Positions 1 to 4,947 of a stretch of 8,461 nt of DNA are shown one piece after another; position 1 is the first letter of the stretch; each line of letters starts with the position of its first letter. This stretch comes from CAZFMJ01 sp964520045 (GTDB lineage Bacteria; Elusimicrobiota; Elusimicrobia; Elusimicrobiales; CAZFMJ01), in contig CAZFMJ010000096.1 of the NCBI GenBank assembly GCA_964520045.1, positions 1 through 8,461 of the forward strand, in the 5' to 3' direction. The notes under the pieces are model-generated. The model made no database searches. It saw nothing but the letters and a program-made list of their open reading frames with translations, and was not told the DNA's origin. Made by a program: the position numbers and the translations under genes.

Positions 1-621
1 CAGAATGCAGAAATTCACAAACAGGAAATGTGAAACAAGATTCAGCCAGTAATTTAAACATGACAAAGCCAACTGGATACCGAGAATCGTTTTGACACTA
101 TTAGGTTCCGCGGGGATATTTACAAACTTGTTCACTGATATCTTCCCCAGACTACGAACGAGAAAACCAATGTGGGAAATATTAATCACAAGGAATGTCA
201 GCGCCATGCCGGCAAAGAAAACCTCAAGAGGATGGGGAAGCATGGCCGCCGGAATATTCGGATCAAAGAAATCTGTTTCGTCGGCTGTGAACTGCGAAAC
301 CCCCGCAAAAACCACAACAATGAGGTACCATGCGTAGAACACTGGCTGAAAAAATACCCGGACTCCGTCTTTGAATAAAGAACTGACTAAAACCACCGCC
401 GAACCAACGGCCCCCAGCGCAAACAAACCGTAATTTATTGACGACGGATTCGGTTTAAGATAAATAATGTCAAAGACATACCAGAAGATAATGGTATAGG
501 ACAGCACGTGAGATTTTGTTATCACCAACAGAATTTCCTCTGCGAATAAACCGGCAACCATTAACACAAAGAAGCCTGCCGGAATTAAAAGCAGAGAATA
601 ATCACAATCGGCACCCTTCAT
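1..621 (-). CDS. Polytopic membrane protein, partial (C-terminus beyond the left edge)
   Basis: Reading the - strand from ATG at 621, the frame stays open for 207 codons to base 1 with no stop, so the 3' end lies outside the window. The product is strongly hydrophobic. About six membrane segments are visible, roughly at residues 9-33 (LLLIPAGFFVLMVAG), 39-55, 63-82, 90-108, 127-153 and 178-206, with short charged loops such as FKDGVRVFF and TADETDFFDPN between them. I do not recognise the family and assign no function. No Shine-Dalgarno sequence precedes the ATG. The stop of a 52-codon membrane ORF lies one base upstream, so translation is either coupled to it or both pieces are one gene broken by a frameshift. 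It is the last visible member of an rsmE-mtaB-membrane protein run on this strand. Coding is likely because of the long open frame and regular alternation of hydrophobic stretches. Confidence 0.72.
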   Translation of the reverse strand, partial: MKGADCDYSLLLIPAGFFVLMVAGLFAEEILLVITKSHVLSYTIIFWYVFDIIYLKPNPSSINYGLFALGAVGSAVVLVSSLFKDGVRVFFQPVFYAWYLIVVVFAGVSQFTADETDFFDPNIPAAMLPHPLEVFFAGMALTFLVINISHIGFLVRSLGKISVNKFVNIPAEPNSVKTILGIQLALSCLNYWLNLVSHFLFVNFCIL

Positions 622-622
622 A

Positions 623-781
623 TTATCGGGCGCTGAGCCAATATAAAAACACCGGTGCTACAGGCAGGGCAAAAAGTCTCTTCAAATCCTCTTTTACGGT
701 GAATATCAGCGATAGGCATATTTCAATAAACATTCCGGCAAAAAACATTATAATCAACATATTGCGCGGATCTTTTGCCAT
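623..781 (-). CDS. Small membrane ORF, 52 aa (possible 5' fragment of the following membrane gene)
   Basis: ATG at 781 is preceded at a good distance by an AGAGAGG ribosome-binding sequence (about 788-794, overlapping the mtaB stop). The frame runs 52 codons to TAA at 623-625. The peptide has one clear membrane helix (LIIMFFAGMFIEICLSLIF, residues about 9-27), a charged turn (VKEDLKR) and a second hydrophobic stretch (LFALPVAPVFLYWL) that ends abruptly at the stop. It begins 12 bp after the mtaB stop and ends 1 bp before the ATG of the next membrane ORF. That geometry fits an operon with translational coupling. The hydrophobic second stretch running straight into the stop, and the missing Shine-Dalgarno for the next ORF, also fit a single membrane protein gene split by a frameshift or sequencing error. 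Family unknown. Confidence 0.55.
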   Translation of the reverse strand: MAKDPRNMLIIMFFAGMFIEICLSLIFTVKEDLKRLFALPVAPVFLYWLSAR

Positions 782-793
782 AAAATACCTCTC

Positions 794-2056
794 TTATCGC
801 TTACCGCTTATCACTGCCCTGCATATTCCGTTTTCACTGCCCGTTATCTTGACGTCTACAATGCCCGTCAAAGGACCGGCGCAATTTTCTATTCTGACTC
901 TCTGAAAATTTGAGGCGAGCCCGCATACAGCTCCTTCTGAAAATTCCTCCGCAAGAACTTTCTGGCGGGAGCCGACAAGACTTTCGGCAAAATTTTTTCT
1001 CAGTTTTTTGTCTATAGTCCGCAGGGACTGCGCCCTTGCTTTTACTACTTCAGGGGCCAAAACGCCGAGGCTTTCAGCCCTTGTCCCCGCCCTTTTTGAA
1101 TAGCTGAACACATGCAATCCGGAGAACCCCGCGCTGTCCACAAATTCCGCCGTCTCCCTGAAATCTGCATCCGTCTCAATAGGGTAGCCAGCTATTATAT
1201 CGCAGTATATTCCGGCTTTCGGAAAAGCCGATTTTACAAGCTCCATTTTTCCGCGGTAAAACTCAATATCATACTGCCTGCCCATATCCGCAAGCACCCT
1301 GTCGGACGCGGACTGAAGAGGCAGATGAAAATGCATGCAGAACTTGTCTCCGGCTTTTACCGCCGCTTCAATGAGCTTTTCGGAAATTTCCGAAGCCTCA
1401 AGAGACGAAAAACGTATCCGGAACTCTCCGCCGATTGAACAAAGCGCGTCCAAAAGACCGGCAAGATCCGCCCCCGTCTGCGGGCAGGAATATAAACCGA
1501 GCCTTATTCCGCAAAGCGCTATTTCCTTAAAACCTTTTGAGATAAGACCGCCGGCCTCCTCTTTCACGATGGAAAGCGGCTTTGAACTCGTGACGGGCCT
1601 CGCAAGCGGAACCACGCAGTAAGAGCATCCTTTACTGCAGCCATCCTGCACTTTGACAAACGCCCGCGTATGGCCGTAAAATCCCCCGACACGGGAATAA
1701 AAAACTTCTTTATTCTGCGGCAAGGCCCCGGAAATCATGGAGGGGACACAGCTCTTGGAAGAATTGGGCGCTATAACAGCATCGGGAACTGATAATTTAA
1801 TCTTTTCGGGATACAATGTCGCATAACAGCCGGTCGCTATAAGCCGGCAGGAAGGATTTTTTTTGTGCGCGCTTTGTATGAACCTGCGGGAGTCCCTGTC
1901 CGCTTCCTTTGTCACGGCGCAGGTATTGACGACGCAGGCATCCGCCTCATCAATACGCTCCGCGATCGAATGCCCCGCCCGCAAAACGCCTTCAAGCATG
2001 GACTGAGTTTCCACCTGATTTACGCGGCAGCCGAATGTCTTAAAAAATATTTTCAT
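794..2056 (-). CDS. mtaB: tRNA (N6-L-threonylcarbamoyladenosine(37)-C2)-methylthiotransferase MtaB
   Basis: Radical-SAM enzyme that adds a methylthio group to t6A37 of ANN-decoding tRNAs, giving ms2t6A. In 427-residue numbering from an in-frame GTG at 2077, the N-terminal MTTase domain has its three cluster cysteines at C17 (FGCRVNQ), C53 (VVNTCAVT) and C84 (ATGCYA). The radical-SAM triad is C147/C151/C154 (DGCSKGCSYCVVP). LPLQS (252-256), DIIAGYP (293-299) and HVFSYSKRAGTRA (322-334) follow, with a TRAM-like RNA-binding tail from about 365. FGCRVN and HVFSYS are MtaB-type rather than MiaB or RimO. I prefer the ATG at 2054-2056, which begins MKIFFKTFGCRVNQ as in relatives and gives 420 aa; the GTG (2077) and another ATG (2071) are possible and no start has a convincing Shine-Dalgarno. 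It lies downstream of rsmE across a spacer of about 90 bp and 12 bp upstream of a small membrane ORF, so co-transcription is likely. All cluster ligands are intact. Confidence 0.95.
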   Translation of the reverse strand: MKIFFKTFGCRVNQVETQSMLEGVLRAGHSIAERIDEADACVVNTCAVTKEADRDSRRFIQSAHKKNPSCRLIATGCYATLYPEKIKLSVPDAVIAPNSSKSCVPSMISGALPQNKEVFYSRVGGFYGHTRAFVKVQDGCSKGCSYCVVPLARPVTSSKPLSIVKEEAGGLISKGFKEIALCGIRLGLYSCPQTGADLAGLLDALCSIGGEFRIRFSSLEASEISEKLIEAAVKAGDKFCMHFHLPLQSASDRVLADMGRQYDIEFYRGKMELVKSAFPKAGIYCDIIAGYPIETDADFRETAEFVDSAGFSGLHVFSYSKRAGTRAESLGVLAPEVVKARAQSLRTIDKKLRKNFAESLVGSRQKVLAEEFSEGAVCGLASNFQRVRIENCAGPLTGIVDVKITGSENGICRAVISGKR

Positions 2057-2102
2057 CCGATCTTTGACCATAGTCACTTAGGCAGACAGAATCCGGAAGC
2101 TT

Positions 2103-2151
2103 ATTTCTGACTCCTTGATTCTGACTACTGACTACTGAATTCTGTCTACTG
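2103..2151 (-). repeat. Degenerate 7-bp tandem repeat between rsmE and mtaB
   Basis: Read on the - strand from 2151 down, the spacer divides into consecutive 7-mers: CAGTAGA, CAGAATT, then CAGTAGT twice, then CAGAATC, AAGGAGT and CAGAAAT. The consensus is roughly CAGNANT, seven units in phase. The array begins inside the last codons of rsmE, whose TAG stop is part of the first unit, and decays towards mtaB. No promoter or terminator is evident in it. It belongs to a set of different short-word arrays in the spacers of this window. Confidence 0.7.
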
Positions 2152-2886
2152 GCTGCGCGGGCGGTCACGGCTATTCAATATGACCGCACAGGCCGCTATG
2201 CAGGCCGTGTCGGCGCGCAATATTATCTTGCCGAGGCTGAATGTTACGGCTCCGCATCGCACGGCGGCTTCAATTTCCTTATCAGTGAATCCGCCTTCAG
2301 GCCCTATAAAAAGACGCACCCTTTTTTCTCCGCGGCTTAAAATTTTATCCATGGCGTCATGGATGGAAACTTTCTTTTCCAGTTCAAACGCCACAAGGGA
2401 AGGAATATCCGCGCTCTTTACCGCATCCTCAAAATGAGCGGGCGCTGAAATTTCAGGGATAAACGCCCTCCCGCACTGTTTGCAGGCTGAAACTATCACC
2501 TGCCTCCATCTGTTCAACTTTTCCGGCCATTTTCCGCGCAAATCATACTGGGTCCTTTCCGTAATCATAGGCTGAAAACGCGCGACCCCTATTTCAACGG
2601 CATGCTGAAGTATGCTTTCCACTGTCTGTCTTGAGACAAGGGAAAAACAAAGCTCGATCTGCGTCTCAGGCTCAAGATCGTCCATCCCGGAAACCAGTTT
2701 TCCCTCCATAACTCCGCCTGAAGCCCGAACGATAACGGCAAGATATTTTCGGCCTTTTCCGTCAAAAATTTCGATATTGTCTCCCGGCTTATGCCGCATG
2801 ACTTTAACCGCATGACGCGCTTCCGGGCCGGACATCAGAAAGGAGCCGTCTTTTATGTTCTCAGAGGGAACCAGATATTGGGGCAT
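2146..2886 (-). CDS. rsmE: 16S rRNA (uracil(1498)-N3)-methyltransferase RsmE
   Basis: SPOUT-class (trefoil-knot) SAM-dependent methyltransferase that methylates N3 of U1498 in the 16S rRNA decoding region. At 246 aa it has the normal family length. The N-terminal PUA-like part contains ARHAVKVMRHKPGD (23-36) and IFDGKGRKY (40-48). The catalytic domain shows the family's EIGVARFQPMITERTQ (98-113), ACKQCGRAFIPEI (134-146), IGPEGGFTDKEI (194-205) and the knot segment LGKIILRADTA (218-228). That last motif is usually LGxRILRxETA, so Arg-to-Ile and Glu-to-Asp changes are noted at otherwise well conserved places. The start is fixed at ATG 2884-2886 because an in-frame TGA lies two codons upstream. 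A perfect AGGAGG is present at 2911-2916 but is 24 bases away, too far for ordinary use. The gene is divergent from hrcA and heads the run rsmE-mtaB-membrane ORFs. Confidence 0.95.
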   Translation of the reverse strand: MPQYLVPSENIKDGSFLMSGPEARHAVKVMRHKPGDNIEIFDGKGRKYLAVIVRASGGVMEGKLVSGMDDLEPETQIELCFSLVSRQTVESILQHAVEIGVARFQPMITERTQYDLRGKWPEKLNRWRQVIVSACKQCGRAFIPEISAPAHFEDAVKSADIPSLVAFELEKKVSIHDAMDKILSRGEKRVRLFIGPEGGFTDKEIEAAVRCGAVTFSLGKIILRADTACIAACAVILNSRDRPRSQ

Positions 2887-2936
2887 ATGTCATATATTAG
2901 CAATTAGTTGCCTCCTAGACTAAAGATGGACGGAGG

Positions 2937-2976
2937 CTGGCGAACTGGGCATCTGGGCGGCTGGGAAACTGGGCCT
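2937..2976 (+). repeat. 8-bp tandem repeat CTGGGNNN with four-tract G-quadruplex motif
   Basis: Five consecutive octamers begin with CTGG(G) at 2937, 2945, 2953, 2961 and 2969; the last three bases of each unit vary. The phasing places GGG tracts at 2947, 2955, 2963 and 2971 with exactly five bases between each, which satisfies the canonical G3+N1-7 quadruplex pattern on the + strand. The - strand is correspondingly C-rich. It lies in the divergent rsmE/hrcA spacer, about 35 bp upstream of the heat-shock -35 box. That a quadruplex forms is inference from pattern only. Confidence 0.7.
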
Positions 2977-3009
2977 CCGGCGCCTGAGTCCCGAAGCGCC
3001 GGCGGGACT
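2977..3009. repeat. Two interlocked inverted repeats next to the hrcA promoter
   Basis: CCGGCGC (2977-2983) is complementary to GCGCCGG (2996-3002). AGTCCCG (2987-2993) is complementary to CGGGACT (3003-3009). The arms alternate in the order 1-2-1'-2', so the stems cannot nest but could form a pseudoknot in RNA or alternative cruciforms in DNA. The last base of the second repeat is the first base of the -35 box. A regulator site, or a terminator for upstream transcription, are possibilities; neither is shown. Confidence 0.5.
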
Positions 3010-3037
3010 TGACACCGCATAAAGTTTGGGATATAAT
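3009..3037 (+). promoter_or_regulatory. Consensus sigma-70-type promoter of the heat-shock operon
   Basis: TTGACA (3009-3014) and TATAAT (3032-3037) are both perfect consensus hexamers with the optimal 17-bp spacing. Transcription would start at about 3043-3046, inside the left arm of the CIRCE operator, so bound repressor would block the initiating polymerase. A strong housekeeping promoter held down by HrcA is the standard class I heat-shock arrangement. No alternative heat-shock sigma promoter was noticed. Confidence 0.93.
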
Positions 3038-3038
3038 A

Positions 3039-3065
3039 TTAGCACTCAGGGTTATTGAGTGCTAA
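3039..3065 (+). promoter_or_regulatory. CIRCE operator (HrcA binding site)
   Basis: TTAGCACTC (3039-3047), nine-base spacer, GAGTGCTAA (3057-3065): an exact match to the CIRCE consensus with both 9-bp arms perfect. It overlaps the expected transcription start and the 5' leader of the operon mRNA and ends 19 bp before the hrcA ATG. HrcA dimers bind this palindrome and repress until heat or misfolded protein inactivates the repressor, giving autoregulation of the operon. Confidence 0.98.
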
Positions 3066-3084
3066 TAAAGGAACGGACCGTTTC

Positions 3085-4191
3085 ATGAGAGTTTTAAAGC
3101 CGGAAATAGCTCAGGAGCGCAAGCGCAAAATACTGCATTGGGCCGTGCATCAGTATGTGCGCACATCCAAACCCGTAAGCTCGGAATCCGTCGCGGAAAA
3201 GGGCAGTTTTAAAGTGTCAAGCGCCACGATAAGGAATGTGCTCAACGAATTGGAGAAAGAGGGTTATCTTTATCAGCCCCATGCTTCCGGCGGCAGGATT
3301 CCCACGGACATGGGCTACCGCTCCTATGTCAATTATGTGCTTGAAATGCAAAAGCACGCCGTTTTTGAACGCGAAACGATAGAACAGGAATACACCAAGC
3401 GCATGGATGAGACTGACCAGCTTATGGCTCAGACATCCAAAATCCTTTCGGCGCTTTCCAAATCCGCTGGATTTGTCCTCCCCCCCGCCGCCGAAGGAGA
3501 TTCCATACGCAGGGTTGATATAATACCGCTTGACGCAAAAAGAGCGCTCATGGTTCTTGTCACAAATGCGGGGGTGGTAAAGCACTGGCCCATAAATCTT
3601 GAAGGAGAAACCGATCACAAACGTCTGCGAATATTAAGCAATTTCATGAATTACAGGATTTCCGGTCTGACCTTCAGCGAAGCGAAAAAAACTCTTTGGG
3701 AAGATATACACAGCAGAGATCCCGAAATAAAAGACACCGGCTATATCGCCAGACAGCTTCTTGAAGACTTTGACAGATACACCCAGCCCGGAGAAAATCT
3801 TTATCTGGAAGGGATGGGACGGCTTTCCGACAGCGTTGACGACCATGATTTTTCCGATTTACGCAACGTACTGAAGGTTGTGGAAGAGAAAAAACAGCTT
3901 TCGGAAATACTGCGGGAAAGGCTTAAAAACTGCATAGAATCGGGCAGGAGCGCGCCGGGAAAGAAAGGCTCTTATCCCTTGGTAAGGATAACCATCGGTT
4001 CGGAGAATGAAGTGCGGGAACTGCGGAATTTCACCCTGATTTCATCGGCATACTGCGTGAAAGATAAAATGCTGGGGCTGGTAGGCATACTTGGGCCTAA
4101 GAGAATGGAATATCCTAAAATGATTTCCATTGTAAACGACATAAGCGAAATGGTCAGCCATGCGCTTGAAGAGTGGAATAAGGACTCGTAA
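3085..4191 (+). CDS. hrcA: Heat-inducible transcription repressor HrcA
   Basis: Repressor of class I heat-shock genes that binds CIRCE as a dimer; its folding usually depends on GroEL. From ATG 3085 it is 368 aa, slightly longer than the usual 340-350. The N-terminal winged-helix domain (about 1-90) contains VSSATIRNVLNELEKEGYL (44-62) and the family signature GGRIPTDMGYR (69-79). A GAF-like middle domain follows, and the C-terminal signature GLVGILGPKRMEY is at 331-343. An in-frame TTG at 3055 would add ten residues but lies inside the operator, so I rejected it. AAAGGA (3067-3072) is a plausible but somewhat distant ribosome-binding site. First gene of the operon: its TAA overlaps the ATG of grpE by one base (TAATG), indicating translational coupling. 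It is autoregulated through the CIRCE just upstream. Confidence 0.96.
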   Translation: MRVLKPEIAQERKRKILHWAVHQYVRTSKPVSSESVAEKGSFKVSSATIRNVLNELEKEGYLYQPHASGGRIPTDMGYRSYVNYVLEMQKHAVFERETIEQEYTKRMDETDQLMAQTSKILSALSKSAGFVLPPAAEGDSIRRVDIIPLDAKRALMVLVTNAGVVKHWPINLEGETDHKRLRILSNFMNYRISGLTFSEAKKTLWEDIHSRDPEIKDTGYIARQLLEDFDRYTQPGENLYLEGMGRLSDSVDDHDFSDLRNVLKVVEEKKQLSEILRERLKNCIESGRSAPGKKGSYPLVRITIGSENEVRELRNFTLISSAYCVKDKMLGLVGILGPKRMEYPKMISIVNDISEMVSHALEEWNKDS

Positions 4192-4946
4192 TGAAACCAA
4201 AAAAGGAAAAAATTGAAACACAGCAGGACGCCGCCGTAGGTGTTTCTCCCGAACATCCGCAGGCGATACCCGCGCAGGAGAAAGCTCAATGTCCCCCTGC
4301 GCCGGAAACGGCGGAAAAAAAGGCCATGGAATACTATGACCAGCTTTTAAGGCTTAAAGCGGAATTTGAAAATTACCGCAAACGTGTTGAAAGGGAAAAA
4401 TCAGATCTTATAAAGTGGGGCAAGGCGGAGCTTCTTTTGAAACTTATTCCGCTTTATGACGTCCTCTTAAACGCGCACTGCCATGTGAACAAGATATTGG
4501 AACAGGAAAAATCCGCATGCCAGGGCGGGGCAGACGAGTCCACTGGAAAAATCCATGACTCGCAGTCCCATTCCTTTCTTAAAGGCGATGAGAATGGGTC
4601 AGCCCAAACTCACTGCCCTCAAGGAAAGTTTGGGCAGTCCCGCGCAGGCGAGCTCTGTAAAGGATTGGAATTAATTTTCGGCGAATTTTCAAAAGTATTT
4701 GAAGCCGAAGGCATAAATATCATGGAGACGGTCGGAAAGCCCTACGATCCGATGTCCCACGAAGTTATCGGCACGGTAGAAAACAGTCCGGCCGATGACG
4801 GCAGCGTAGTGGAGGAAATTCAGAGAGGATTTGTGATAGGCGGAAAAGTTCTCCGGCCGGCGCGGGTCCGTATAGCCCAAAAAAAGCGCGCGGAGCCGGG
4901 AACAGAACAAACAAAGACAGGCGAAATACAAAAGGAGGAAGTTTAA
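4191..4946 (+). CDS. grpE: Nucleotide exchange factor GrpE, with an in-frame insert
   Basis: Cochaperone that releases ADP from DnaK. At 251 aa it is longer than typical GrpE (about 180-210). Residues 1-42 are a low-complexity Pro/Gln/Ala tail. The coiled-coil dimerisation helix is at about 43-82 (RLKAEFENYRKRVEREK at 54-70), followed by KLIPLYDVL (84-92). The four-helix part resumes at CKGLELIFGEFSKVFEAEGI (156-175), and the DnaK-contacting beta wing has GKPYDPMSHEVIG (182-194) and GFVIGGKVLRPARVRIA (213-229). Between residues about 102 and 155 there is an unusual hydrophilic stretch of roughly 45 extra residues, rich in Ser/Gly/Gln/His and including three Cys; E. coli GrpE bridges the same place with about 20. 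Residues 124-151 are encoded by a palindromic repeat that recurs after dnaK. The frame is intact, so the protein is probably functional. A Shine-Dalgarno AAGGA lies at 4180-4184. Confidence 0.93.
   Translation: MKPKKEKIETQQDAAVGVSPEHPQAIPAQEKAQCPPAPETAEKKAMEYYDQLLRLKAEFENYRKRVEREKSDLIKWGKAELLLKLIPLYDVLLNAHCHVNKILEQEKSACQGGADESTGKIHDSQSHSFLKGDENGSAQTHCPQGKFGQSRAGELCKGLELIFGEFSKVFEAEGINIMETVGKPYDPMSHEVIGTVENSPADDGSVVEEIQRGFVIGGKVLRPARVRIAQKKRAEPGTEQTKTGEIQKEEV
4535..4562 (+). repeat. Hairpin-forming inverted repeat within the grpE insert
   Basis: CGAGTC (4535-4540) is complementary to GACTCG (4557-4562), with an inner TGGA (4544-4547)/TCCA (4552-4555) pair and an AAAA loop. It immediately abuts the two-hairpin repeat starting at 4562 and lies in the non-conserved part of grpE. 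It has no counterpart beside the second copy of that repeat after dnaK, so it may be an older or separate insertion. Confidence 0.45.
4562..4641 (+). repeat. Palindromic repeat element, copy A (in frame within grpE)
   Basis: Two tandem hairpins. Stem 1 pairs CCCATTC (4567-4573) with GAATGGG (4592-4598). Stem 2 pairs GCCCAAACT (4602-4610) with AGTTTGGGC (4627-4635). A competing pair ACTGCCC (4612-4618)/GGGCAGT (4632-4638) also exists. The 8-bp direct repeat GCAGTCCC occurs at both ends (4562-4569 and 4634-4641). By hand alignment the unit matches 6832-6912 after dnaK at roughly three quarters of positions, with identical CCCATTC, TGAGAATGGG, CCCAAACTC, ACTGC and AAGGAA blocks in the same order and spacing. 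It encodes GrpE residues about 124-151 without breaking the frame. Confidence 0.75.
4931..4938 (+). promoter_or_regulatory. Strong ribosome-binding site of dnaK
   Basis: AAAGGAGG, a near-perfect complement of the 16S rRNA 3' end, lies 9 bases before the dnaK ATG (4948), within the last codons of grpE. It is the strongest Shine-Dalgarno in the operon and fits the high level of DnaK relative to HrcA and GrpE. dnaJ has no comparable site. Confidence 0.85.
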
Positions 4947-4947
4947 T

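Noticed and set aside
92..378. Two overlapping + strand ORFs at the left edge
   Set aside because: They lie antisense to a frame that is open over the whole segment and encodes regular membrane helices; the + strand products look like random translation.
505..560. EEILLV segment of the partial membrane protein as a CPBP-type protease motif
   Set aside because: The expected EExxxR arrangement and the later His motifs are not present.
516..905. 129-codon + strand ORF opposite the membrane locus and the mtaB end
   Set aside because: It is antisense to well supported - strand genes, and its translation shows no recognisable domain.
3055..3084. TTG start giving HrcA ten extra N-terminal residues
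   Set aside because: The codon lies inside the CIRCE operator just after the transcription start, leaving no room for a ribosome-binding site; family members start near the MRVLKPEI segment.
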